From Henricia sp. BOLD:AAB3569 (Eukaryota; Echinodermata; Asteroidea; Spinulosida; Echinasteridae), in NCBI GenBank assembly GCA_037783545.1, contig JBBELK010000391.1:1-64000 (forward strand): a stretch of DNA of 64,000 nt, read 5' to 3'. The position numbers were made by a program, and so were the translations under genes. The notes under the pieces are model-generated. The model was not told where the DNA came from. It saw only the letters and a list, made by a program, of their open reading frames with translations, and made no database searches. Below, piece by piece: positions 24,121 to 36,680 of the stretch. The first letter of the stretch is position 1; every line of letters starts with the position of its first letter.

Positions 24121-24850
24121 AGGAATTTCGAAATTTTGCCTGCTTTACCAACTCTATATCCCAAACGTATTCTGCAAATTTCAGCAATTTCCCGTTTAAA
24201 CCGACCCGAGGTTATTGGTGAATCTAGCAAAAACTCCCTGCCGGCACAGTTTTCGCACAAGCAGACGCCGCTTTCCCGGAAACATTCCATCTGAAGTGGT
24301 CGCTATTTTGGAACTGAAGGAATGTCCAGAAAAACTTTAAATTGTGCCTGCTAAAACAACTCTATATCCCAAACGTATTCTGCCAATTTCAGCAATTTCC
24401 CGTTTAAACCGACCGAGTTATCGTTGAATCTAGCAAAAAACTCCCTGCCGTCACAGTTTTCCGCACAAGCAGATGCCGCTTTCGGGAAACATTGCGTCCG
24501 AAGTGGTCGCTATTTTGGAACTGAAGGATTGTCCAGACAACTTGAAATTTTGACTGCTTTAACAACTCTATATCCAAACGTATTCTGCAAATTTCAGCAA
24601 TTTCCCGTTTAAACCGAACAAGTTATCGTTGAATCTAGCAAAAACTCCATGCCGGCACAGTTTTCTCGCACAAGCAGACGCCCGCTTTCCGGAAACATTC
24701 CATCTGAAGTGGTCGCTATTTTGGAACTGAAGGAATGTCCAGACAAACTTCAAATTGTGCCTGCTAAAACAACTCTATATCCCAAACGTATTCTGCAAAT
24801 TTCAGCAATTTCCCGTTTTAAAACCGACCGAGGTTATTGTCGAAATCTAG
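24120..24850. other. Cluster of single-base indels, probable sequence error
   Basis: Within about 730 bp there are at least 12 small indels that no other monomer carries. An 11-bp loss lies near 24129. Insertions lie near 24206 (CGACCCG), 24211 (GAGGTT), 24276 (TTTCCCGG), 24440 (six A for five), 24461 (TTTTCCGC), 24665 (TTTTCTCGC), 24682 (CGCCCGC), 24817-24822 (GTTTTAAAACC), 24833 (GAGGTT) and 24844 (CGAAATC). Losses of one A near 24540 and one C near 24574 are also present. The partner segment 33.5 kb downstream lacks all of them. The clustering at short homopolymers looks like unpolished long-read sequence. Confidence 0.8.
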
Positions 24851-25149
24851 CAAAAACTCCCCTGCCGGCACATTTTTCGCACAAGCAGACGCCGCTTTCG
24901 GAAAACATTGCGTCTGAAGTGGTCGCTATTTTGGAACTGAAGGAATGTCCAGACAAATTTGAAATTTTGACTGCTTTAACAACTCTATATCCCAAACGTA
25001 TTCTGCAAATTTCAGCAATTTCCCGTTTAAACCGACCGAGTAATCGTCCGATATAGCAAAAACTCTCTGCCGGCACAGTTTTCGCACAACCGGACGCCGC
25101 TTTCCGGAAACATTCCATCTGAAGTGGTCGCTATTTTGGAACTGAAGGA

Positions 25150-28100
25150 ATGTCCAGACAAACTTCAAATTGTGCCTGCTAAAACAACTCTATATCCCAA
25201 ACGTATTCTGCAAATTTCAGCAATTTCCCGTTTAAACCGACCGAGTTATCGTTGAATCTAGCAAAAACTCCCTGCCGTCACAGTTTTCGCTCAAGCAGAT
25301 GCCGCTTTCGGGAAACATTGCGTCCGAAGTGGTCGCTATTTTGAAATTTTGCCTGCTTTAAACAACTCTATATCCCAAACGTATTCTGCAAATTTCAGCA
25401 ATTTCCCGTTTAAACCGACCGAGTTATCGGTGAATCTAGCAAAAACTCCCTGCCGGCACAGTTTTCGCACAAGCAGACGCCGCTTTCCGGAAACATTCCA
25501 TCTGAAGTGGTCGCTATTTTGGAACTGAAGGTATGTCCAGACAAACTTTAAATTGTGCCTGCTAAAACAACTCTATATCCCAAACGTATTCTGCAAATTT
25601 CAGCAATTTCCCGTTTAAACCGACCGAGTTATCGTTGAATCTAGCAAAAACTCCCTTCCGTCACAGTTTTCGCACAAGCAGATGCCGCTTTCGGGAAACA
25701 TTGCGTCCGAAGTGGTCGCTATTTCGGAACTGAAGGAATGTCCAGACAAACTTGAAATTTTGACTGCTTTAACAACTCTATATCCCAAACGTATTCTGCA
25801 AATTTCAGCAATTTCCCGTTTAAACCGAACAAGTTATCGTTGAATCTAGCAAAAACTCCCTGCCGTCACAGTTTTCGCACAAGCAGATGCCGCTTTCGTG
25901 AAACATTGCGTCCGAAGTGGTCGCTATTTTGGAACTGAAGGAATGTCCAGACAAACTTCAAATTGTGCCTGCTAAAACAACTCTATATCCCAAACGTATT
26001 CTTCAAATTTCAAGAATTTCCCGTTTAAACCTACCGAGTTATCGTCCAATATAGCAAAAACTCTCTGCCGGCACAGTTTTCGCACAACCGGACGCCGCTT
26101 TCCGGAAACATTCCATCTGAAGTGGTCGCTATTTTGGAACTGAAGGAATTTCCAGACAAACTTGAAATTTTGCCTGCTTTAACAACTCTATATCCCAAAC
26201 GTATTCTGCAAATTTCAGCAATTTCCCGTTTAAACCGACCGAGTTATTGGTGAATCTAGCAAAAACTCCCTGCCGGCACAGTTTTCGCACAAGCAGACGC
26301 CGCTTTCCGGAAACATTCCATCTGAAGTGGTCGCTATTTTGGAACTGAAGGAATGTCCAGAAAAACTTTAAATTGTGCCTGCTAAAACAACTCTATATCC
26401 CAAACGTATTCTGCAAATTTCAGCAATTTCCCGTTTAAACCGACCGAGTTATCGTTGAATCTAGCAAAAACTCCCTGCCGTCACAGTTTTCGCACAAGCA
26501 GATGCCGCTTTCGGGAAACATTGCGTCCGAAGTGGTCGCTATTTTGGAACTGAAGGATTGTCCAGACAAACTTGAAATTTTGACTGCTTTAACAACTCTA
26601 TATCCCAAACGTATTCTGCAAATTTCAGCAATTTCCCGTTTAAACCGAACAAGTTATCGTTGAATCTAGCAAAAACTGCATGCCGGCACAGTTTTCGCAC
26701 AAGCAGACGCCGCTTTCCGGAAACATTCCATCTGTAGTGGTCGCTATTTTGGAACTGAAGGAATGTCCAGACAAACTTCAAATTGTGCCTGCTAAAACAA
26801 CTCTATATCCCAAACGTATTCTGCAAATTTCAGCAATTTCCCGTTTAAACCGACCGAGTTATTGTCGAATCTAGCAAAAACTCCCCTGCCGGCACATTTT
26901 TCGCACAAGCAGACGCCGCTTTCGGAAAACATTGCGTCTGAAGTGGTTGCTATTTTGGAACTGAAGGAATGTCCAGACAAATTTGAAATTTTGCCTGCTT
27001 TAACAACTCTATATCCCAAACGTATTCTGCAAATTTCAGCAATTTCCCGTTTAAACCGACCGAGTTATCGGTGAATCTAGCAAAAACTCCCTGCCGGCAC
27101 AGTTTTCGCACAAGCAGACGCCGCTTTCGGGAAACATTGCGTCCGAAGTGGTCGCTATTTTGGAACTGAAGGAATGTCCAGACAAACTTGAAATTTTGAC
27201 TGCTCTAACAACTCTATATCCCAAACGTATTCTTCAAATTTCAGCAATTTCCCGTTTAAACCGACCGAGTTATCGTCCGATATAGCAAAAACTCTCTGCC
27301 GGCACAGTTTTCGCACAACCGGACGCCGCTTTCCGGAAACATTCCATCTGAAGTGGTCGCTATTTTGGAACTGAAGGAATGTCCAGACAAACTTCAAATT
27401 GTGCCTGCTAAAACAACTCTATATCCCAAACGTATTCTGCAAATTTCAGCAATTTCCCGTTTAAACCGACCGAGTTATCGTTGAATCTAGCAAAAACTCC
27501 CTGCCGTCACAGTTTTCGCTCAAGCAGATGCCGCTTTCGGGAAACATTGCGTCCGAAGTGGTCGCTATTTTGAAATTTTGCCTGCTTTAACAACTCTATA
27601 TCCCAAACGTATTCTGCAAATTTCAGCAATTTCCCGTTTAAACCGACCGAGTTATCGGTGAATCTAGCAAAAACTCCCTGCCGGCACAGTTTTCGCACAA
27701 GCAGACGCCGCTTTCCGGAAACATTCCATCTGAAGTGGTCGCTATTTTGGAACTGAAGGTATGTCCAGACAAACTTTAAATTGTGCCTGCTAAAACAACT
27801 CTATATCCCAAACGTATTCTGCAAATTTCAGCAATTTCCCGTTTAAACCGACCGAGTTATCGTTGAATCTAGCAAAAACTCCCTTCCGTCACAGTTTTCG
27901 CACAAGCAGATGCCGCTTTCGGGAAACATTGCGTCCGAAGTGGTCGCTATTTCGGAACTGAAGGAATGTCCAGACAAACTTGAAATTTTGACTGCTTTAA
28001 CAACTCTATATCCCAAACGTATTCTGCAAATTTCAGCAATTTCCCGTTTAAACCGAACAAGTTATCGTTGAATCTAGCAAAAACTCCCTGCCGTCACAGT

Positions 28101-30160
28101 TTTCGCACAAGCAGATGCCGCTTTCGTGAAACATTGCGTCCGAAGTGGTCGCTATTTTGGAACTGAAGGAATGTCCAGACAAACTTCAAATTGTGCCTGC
28201 TAAAACAACTCTATATCCCAAACGTATTCTTCAAATTTCAAGAATTTCCCGTTTAAACCTACCGAGTTATCGTCCAATATAGCAAAAACTCTCTGCCGGC
28301 ACAGTTTTCGCACAACCGGACGCCGCTTTCCGGAAACATTCCATCTGAAGTGGTCGCTATTTTGGAACTGAAGGAATTTCCAGACAAACTTGAAATTTTG
28401 CCTGCTTTAACAACTCTATATCCCAAACGTATTCTGCAAATTTCAGCAATTTCCCGTTTAAACCGACCGAGTTATTGGTGAATCTAGCAAAAACTCCCTG
28501 CCGGCACAGTTTTCGCACAAGCAGACGCCGCTTTCCGGAAACATTCCATCTGAAGTGGTCGCTATTTTGGAACTGAAGGAATGTCCAGAAAAACTTTAAA
28601 TTGTGCCTGCTAAAACAACTCTATATCCCAAACGTATTCTGCAAATTTCAGCAATTTCCCGTTTAAACCGACCGAGTTATCGTTGAATCTAGCAAAAACT
28701 CCCTGCCGTCACAGTTTTCGCACAAGCAGATGCCGCTTTCGGGAAACATTGCGTCCGAAGTGGTCGCTATTTTGGAACTGAAGGATTGTCCAGACAAACT
28801 TGAAATTTTGACTGCTTTAACAACTCTATATCCCAAACGTATTCTGCAAATTTCAGCAATTTCCCGTTTAAACCGAACAAGTTATCGTTGAATCTAGCAA
28901 AAACTGCATGCCGGCACAGTTTTCGCACAAGCAGACGCCGCTTTCCGGAAACATTCCATCTGTAGTGGTCGCTATTTTGGAACTGAAGGAATGTCCAGAC
29001 AAACTTCAAATTGTGCCTGCTAAAACAACTCTATATCCCAAACGTATTCTGCAAATTTCAGCAATTTCCCGTTTAAACCGACCGAGTTATTGTCGAATCT
29101 AGCAAAAACTCCCCTGCCGGCACATTTTTCGCACAAGCAGACGCCGCTTTCGGAAAACATTGCGTCTGAAGTGGTTGCTATTTTGGAACTGAAGGAATGT
29201 CCAGACAAATTTGAAATTTTGCCTGCTTTAACAACTCTATATCCCAAACGTATTCTGCAAATTTCAGCAATTTCCCGTTTAAACCGACCGAGTTATCGGT
29301 GAATCTAGCAAAAACTCCCTGCCGGCACAGTTTTCGCACAAGCAGACGCCGCTTTCGGGAAACATTGCGTCCGAAGTGGTCGCTATTTTGGAACTGAAGG
29401 AATGTCCAGACAAACTTGAAATTTTGACTGCTCTAACAACTCTATATCCCAAACGTATTCTTCAAATTTCAGCAATTTCCCGTTTAAACCGACCGAGTTA
29501 TCGTCCGATATAGCAAAAACTCTCTGCCGGCACAGTTTTCGCACAACCGGACGCCGCTTTCCGGAAACATTCCATCTGAAGTGGTCGCTATTTTGGAACT
29601 GAAGGAATGTCCAGACAAACTTCAAATTGTGCCTGCTAAAACAACTCTATATCCCAAACGTATTCTGCAAATTTCAGCAATTTCCCGTTTAAACCGACCG
29701 AGTTATCGTTGAATCTAGCAAAAACTCCCTGCCGTCACAGTTTTCGCTCAAGCAGATGCCGCTTTCGGGAAACATTGCGTCCGAAGTGGTCGCTATTTTG
29801 AAATTTTGCCTGCTTTAACAACTCTATATCCCAAACGTATTCTGCAAATTTCAGCAATTTCCCGTTTAAACCGACCGAGTTATCGGTGAATCTAGCAAAA
29901 ACTCCCTGCCGGCACAGTTTTCGCACAAGCAGACGCCGCTTTCCGGAAACATTCCATCTGAAGTGGTCGCTATTTTGGAACTGAAGGAATGTCCAGACAA
30001 ACTTTAAATTGTGCCTGCTAAAACAACTCTATATCCCAAACGTATTCTGCAAATTTCAGCAATTTCCCGTTTAAACCGACCGAGTTATCGTTGAATCTAG
30101 CAAAAACTCCCTGCCGTCACAGTTTTCGCACAAGCAGATGCCGCTTTCGGGAAACATTGC
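25150..30160. repeat. 11-mer HOR, 2,228 bp, ~2.2 copies
   Basis: Blocks repeat at +2,228/2,229 bp. Examples are the 28-bp deletion at 25343/27572/29800, the rare GAAGGTATGTCC at ~25529/27758, TTTCAAGAATTTCCC plus AACCTACCG at ~26012/28240, and AAACTGCATGCC with CATCTGTAGTGG at ~26676/28904. 11 x 205 - 28 + 1 = 2,228. Copies 1 and 2 look almost identical. Copy 3 is partial and changes near 30.1-30.2 kb, where CTCCCTTCCGTC becomes CTCCCTGCCGTC and AAATTTTGCCTGCTTTAAAC appears. Confidence 0.85.
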
Positions 30161-33100
30161 GTCCGAAGTGGTCGCTATTTCGGAACTGAAGGAATGTCCA
30201 GACAAACTTCAAATTTTGCCTGCTTTAAACAACTCTATATCCCAAACGTATTCTGCAAATTTCAGCAATTTCCCGTTTAAACCGACCGAGTTATCGTTGA
30301 ATCTAGCAAAAACTCCCTGCCGTCACAGTTTTCGCTCAAGCAGATGCCGCTTTCGGGAAACATTGCGTCCGAAGTGGTCGCTATTTTGGAACTAAAGGAA
30401 TGTCCAGACAAACTTGAAATCTTGCCTGCTTTAACAACTCTATATCCCAAACGTATTCTGCAAATTTCAGCAATTTCCCGTTTAAACCGACCGAGTTATT
30501 GTCGAATCTAGCAAAAACTCCCCTGCCGGCACATTTTTCGCACAAGCAGACGCCGCTTTCGGAAAACATTGCGTCTGAAGTGGTCGCTATTTTGGAACTG
30601 AAGGAATGTGCAGACAAATTTGAAATTTTGCCTGCTTTAACAACTCTATATCCCAAACGTATTCTGCAAATTTCAGCAATTTCCCGTTTAAACCGACCGA
30701 GTTATCGGTGAATCTAGCAAAAACTCCCTGCCGGCACAGTTTTCGCACAAGCAGACGCCGCTTTCGGGAAACATTGCGTCCGAAGTGGTCGCTATTTTGG
30801 AACTGAAGGAATGTCCAGACAAACTTGAAATTTTGACTGCTTTAACAACTCTATATCCCAAACGTATTCTGCAAATTTCAGCAATTTCCCGTTTAAACCG
30901 ACCAAGTTATCGTTGAGTCTAGCAAAAACTCCCTGCCGTCACAGTTTTCGCACAAGCAGATGCCGCTTTTGTGAAACATTGCGTCCGAAGTGGTCGCTAT
31001 TTTGGAACTGAAGGAATGTCCAGACAAACTTCAAATTTTGCCTGCTTTAACAACTCTATATCCCAAACGTATTCTGCAAATTTCAGCAATTTCCCGTTTA
31101 AACCGACCGAGTTATCGGTGAATCTAGCAAAAACTCCCTGCCGGCACAGTTTTCGCACAACCGGACGCCTCTTTCCGGAAACATTCCATCTGAAGTGGTC
31201 GCTATTTTGGAACTGAAGGAATTTCCAGACAAACTTCAAATTGTGCCTGCTAAAACAACTCTATATCCCAAACGTATTCTTCAAATTTCAGCAATTTCCC
31301 GTTTAAACCGACCGAGTTATCGTCCGATATAGCAAAAACTCTCTGCCGGCACAGTTTTCGCACAACCGGACGCCGCTTTCCGGAAACATTCCATCTGAAG
31401 TGGTCGCTATTTTGGAACTGAAGGAATGTCCAGACAAACTTCAAATTGTGCCTGCTAAAACAACTCTATATCCCAAACGTATTCTGCAAATTTCAGCAAT
31501 TTCCCGTTTAAACCGACCGAGTTATCGTTGAATCTAGCAAAAACTCCCTGCCGTCACAGTTTTCGCTCAAGCAGATGCCGCTTTCGGGAAACATTGCGTC
31601 CGAAGTGGTCGCTATTTTGAAATTTTGCCTGCTTTAACAACTCTATATCCCAAACGTATTCTGCAAATTTCAGCAATTTCCCGTTTAAACCGACCGAGTT
31701 ATCGGTGAATCTAGCAAAAACTCCCTGCCGGCACAGTTTTCGCACAAGCAGACGCCGCTTTCCGGAAACATTCCATCTGAAGTGGTCGCTATTTTGGAAC
31801 TGAAGGAATGTCCAGACAAACTTTAAATTGTGCCTGCTAAAACAACTCTATATCCCAAACGTATTCTGCAAATTTCAGCAATTTCCCGTTTAAACCGACC
31901 GAGTTATCGTTGAATCTAGCAAAAACTCCCTGCCGTCACAGTTTTCGCACAAGCAGATGCCGCTTTCGGGAAACATTGCGTCCGAAGTGGTCGCTATTTC
32001 GGAACTGAAGGAATGTCCAGACAAACTTGAAATTTTGACTGCTTTAACAACTCTATATCCCAAACGTATTCTGCAAATTTCAGCAATTTCCCGTTTAAAC
32101 CGAACAAGTTATCGTTGAATCTAGCAAAAACTCCCTGCCGTCACAGTTTTCGCACAAGCAGATGCCGCTTTCGTGAAACATTGCGTCCGAAGTGGTCGCT
32201 ATTTTGGAACTGAAGGAATGTCCAGACAAACTTCAAATTTTGCCTGCTTTAAACAACTCTATATCCCAAACGTATTCTGCAAATTTCAGCAATTTCCCGT
32301 TTAAACCAACCGAGTTATTGTCGAATCTAGCAAAAACTCCCCTGCCGGCACATTTTTTGCACAAGCAGACGCCGCTTTCGGAAAACATTGCGTCTGAAGT
32401 GGTCGCTATTTTGGAACTGAGGGAATGTCCAGACAAATTTGAAATTTTGCCTACTTTAACAACTCTATATCCCAAACGTATTCTGCAAATTTCAGCAATT
32501 TCCCGTTTAAACCGACCGAGTTATCGTTGAATCTAGCAAAAACTCCCTGCCGTCACAGTTTTCGCTCAAGCAGATGCCGCTTTCGGGAAACATTGCGTCC
32601 GAAGTGGTCGCTATTTTGGAACTAAAGGAATGTCCAGACAAACTTGAAATCTTGCCTGCTTTAACAACTCTATATCCCAAACGTATTCTGCAAATTTCAG
32701 CAATTTCCCGTTTAAACCGACCGAGTTATTGTCGAATCTAGCAAAAACTCCCCTGCCGGCACATTTTTCGCACAAGCAGACGCCGCTTTCGGAAAACATT
32801 GCGTCTGAAGTGGTCGCTATTTTGGAACTGAAGGAATGTCCAGACAAACTTCAAATTGTGCCTGCTAAAACAACTCTATATCCCAAACGTATTCTTCAAA
32901 TTTCAAGAATTTCCCGTTTAAACCTACCGAGTTATCGTCCAATATAGCAAAAACTCTCTGCCGGCACAGTTTTCGCACAACCGGACGCCGCTTTCCGGAA
33001 ACATTCCATCTGAAGTGGTCGCTATTTTGGAACTGAAGGAATTTCCAGACAAACTTGAAATTTTGCCTGCTTTAACAACTCTATATCCCAAACGTATTCT

Positions 33101-36100
33101 GCAAATTTCAGCAATTTCCCGTTTAAACCGACCGAGTTATTGGTGAATCTAGCAAAAACTCCCTGCCGGCACAGTTTTCGCACAAGCAGACGCCGCTTTC
33201 CGGAAACATTCCATCTGAAGTGGTCGCTATTTTGGAACTGAAGGAATGTCCAGAAAAACTTTAAATTGTGCCTGCTAAAACAACTCTATATCCCAAACGT
33301 ATTCTGCAAATTTCAGCAATTTCCCGTTTAAACCGACCGAGTTATCGTTGAATCTAGCAAAAACTCCCTGCCGTCACAGTTTTCGCACAAGCAGATGCCG
33401 CTTTCGGGAAACATTGCGTCCGAAGTGGTCGCTATTTTGGAACTGAAGGATTGTCCAGACAAACTTGAAATTTTGACTGCTTTAACAACTCTATATCCCA
33501 AACGTATTCTGCAAATTTCAGCAATTTCCCGTTTAAACCGAACAAGTTATCGTTGAATCTAGCAAAAACTGCATGCCGGCACAGTTTTCGCACAAGCAGA
33601 CGCCGCTTTCCGGAAACATTCCATCTGTAGTGGTCGCTATTTTGGAACTGAAGGAATGTCCAGACAAACTTCAAATTGTGCCTGCTAAAACAACTCTATA
33701 TCCCAAACGTATTCTGCAAATTTCAGCAATTTCCCGTTTAAACCGACCGAGTTATTGTCGAATCTAGCAAAAACTCCCCTGCCGGCACATTTTTCGCACA
33801 AGCAGACGCCGCTTTCGGAAAACATTGCGTCTGAAGTGGTTGCTATTTTGGAACTGAAGGAATGTCCAGACAAATTTGAAATTTTGCCTGCTTTAACAAC
33901 TCTATATCCCAAACGTATTCTGCAAATTTCAGCAATTTCCCGTTTAAACCGACCGAGTTATCGGTGAATCTAGCAAAAACTCCCTGCCGGCACAGTTTTC
34001 GCACAAGCAGACGCCGCTTTCGGGAAACATTGCGTCCGAAGTGGTCGCTATTTTGGAACTGAAGGAATGTCCAGACAAACTTGAAATTTTGACTGCTCTA
34101 ACAACTCTATATCCCAAACGTATTCTTCAAATTTCAGCAATTTCCCGTTTAAACCGACCGAGTTATCGTCCGATATAGCAAAAACTCTCTGCCGGCACAG
34201 TTTTCGCACAACCGGACGCCGCTTTCCGGAAACATTCCATCTGAAGTGGTCGCTATTTTGGAACTGAAGGAATGTCCAGACAAACTTCAAATTGTGCCTG
34301 CTAAAACAACTCTATATCCCAAACGTATTCTGCAAATTTCAGCAATTTCCCGTTTAAACCGACCGAGTTATCGTTGAATCTAGCAAAAACTCCCTGCCGT
34401 CACAGTTTTCGCTCAAGCAGATGCCGCTTTCGGGAAACATTGCGTCCGAAGTGGTCGCTATTTTGAAATTTTGCCTGCTTTAACAACTCTATATCCCAAA
34501 CGTATTCTGCAAATTTCAGCAATTTCCCGTTTAAACCGACCGAGTTATCGGTGAATCTAGCAAAAACTCCCTGCCGGCACAGTTTTCGCACAAGCAGACG
34601 CCGCTTTCCGGAAACATTCCATCTGAAGTGGTCGCTATTTTGGAACTGAAGGAATGTCCAGACAAACTTTAAATTGTGCCTGCTAAAACAACTCTATATC
34701 CCAAACGTATTCTGCAAATTTCAGCAATTTCCCGTTTAAACCGACCGAGTTATCGTTGAATCTAGCAAAAACTCCCTGCCGTCACAGTTTTCGCACAAGC
34801 AGATGCCGCTTTCGGGAAACATTGCGTCCGAAGTGGTCGCTATTTCGGAACTGAAGGAATGTCCAGACAAACTTCAAATTTTGCCTGCTTTAAACAACTC
34901 TATATCCCAAACGTATTCTGCAAATTTCAGCAATTTCCCGTTTAAACCGACCGAGTTATCGTTGAATCTAGCAAAAACTCCCTGCCGTCACAGTTTTCGC
35001 TCAAGCAGATGCCGCTTTCGGGAAACATTGCGTCCGAAGTGGTCGCTATTTTGGAACTAAAGGAATGTCCAGACAAACTTGAAATCTTGCCTGCTTTAAC
35101 AACTCTATATCCCAAACGTATTCTGCAAATTTCAGCAATTTCCCGTTTAAACCGACCGAGTTATTGTCGAATCTAGCAAAAACTCCCCTGCCGGCACATT
35201 TTTCGCACAAGCAGACGCCGCTTTCGGAAAACATTGCGTCTGAAGTGGTCGCTATTTTGGAACTGAAGGAATGTCCAGACAAATTTGAAATTTTGCCTGC
35301 TTTAACAACTCTATATCCCAAACGTATTCTGCAAATTTCAGCAATTTCCCGTTTAAACCGACCGAGTTATCGGTGAATCTAGCAAAAACTCCCTGCCGGC
35401 ACAGTTTTCGCACAAGCAGACGCCGCTTTCGGGAAACATTGCGTCCGAAGTGGTCGCTATTTTGGAACTGAAGGAATGTCCAGACAAACTTGAAATTTTG
35501 ACTGCTTTAACAACTCTATATCCCAAACGTATTCTGCAAATTTCAGCAATTTCCCGTTTAAACCGACCAAGTTATCGTTGAGTCTAGCAAAAACTCCCTG
35601 CCGTCACAGTTTTCGCACAAGCAGATGCCGCTTTTGTGAAACATTGCGTCCGAAGTGGTCGCTATTTTGGAACTGAAGGAATGTCCAGACAAACTTCAAA
35701 TTTTGCCTGCTTTAACAACTCTATATCCCAAACGTATTCTGCAAATTTCAGCAATTTCCCGTTTAAACCGACCGAGTTATCGGTGAATCTAGCAAAAACT
35801 CCCTGCCGGCACAGTTTTCGCACAACCGGACGCCTCTTTCCGGAAACATTCCATCTGAAGTGGTCGCTATTTTGGAACTGAAGGAATTTCCAGACAAACT
35901 TCAAATTGTGCCTGCTAAAACAACTCTATATCCCAAACGTATTCTTCAAATTTCAGCAATTTCCCGTTTAAACCGACCGAGTTATCGTCCGATATAGCAA
36001 AAACTCTCTGCCGGCACAGTTTTCGCACAACCGGACGCCGCTTTCCGGAAACATTCCATCTGAAGTGGTCGCTATTTTGGAACTGAAGGAATGTCCAGAC

Positions 36101-36680
36101 AAACTTCAAATTGTGCCTGCTAAAACAACTCTATATCCCAAACGTATTCTGCAAATTTCAGCAATTTCCCGTTTAAACCGACCGAGTTATCGTTGAATCT
36201 AGCAAAAACTCCCTGCCGTCACAGTTTTCGCTCAAGCAGATGCCGCTTTCGGGAAACATTGCGTCCGAAGTGGTCGCTATTTTGAAATTTTGCCTGCTTT
36301 AACAACTCTATATCCCAAACGTATTCTGCAAATTTCAGCAATTTCCCGTTTAAACCGACCGAGTTATCGGTGAATCTAGCAAAAACTCCCTGCCGGCACA
36401 GTTTTCGCACAAGCAGACGCCGCTTTCCGGAAACATTCCATCTGAAGTGGTCGCTATTTTGGAACTGAAGGAATGTCCAGACAAACTTTAAATTGTGCCT
36501 GCTAAAACAACTCTATATCCCAAACGTATTCTGCAAATTTCAGCAATTTCCCGTTTAAACCGACCGAGTTATCGTTGAATCTAGCAAAAACTCCCTGCCG
36601 TCACAGTTTTCGCACAAGCAGATGCCGCTTTCGGGAAACATTGCGTCCGAAGTGGTCGCTATTTCGGAACTGAAGGAATG
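28150..36680. repeat. 23-mer block repeated at +4,665 bp
   Basis: Sequence at ~28.15-32.0 kb recurs at ~32.8-36.7 kb with a constant 4,665-bp offset. Examples are AAACTGCATGCC 28904/33569, the 28-bp deletion 29800/34465 and GCTTTTGTG 30965/35630. One clear difference is GAATGTGCAG near 30603 against GAATGTCCAG near 35268. This block overlaps the 11-mer on its left and the 9-mer and 32-mer on its right. Confidence 0.75.

Noticed and set aside
24649..25056. A 135-codon plus-strand frame, the longest in Satellite B
   Set aside because: It is created by the single-base indels of the probable error patch at 24.12-24.85 kb. The error-free partner near 58.2 kb does not contain it.
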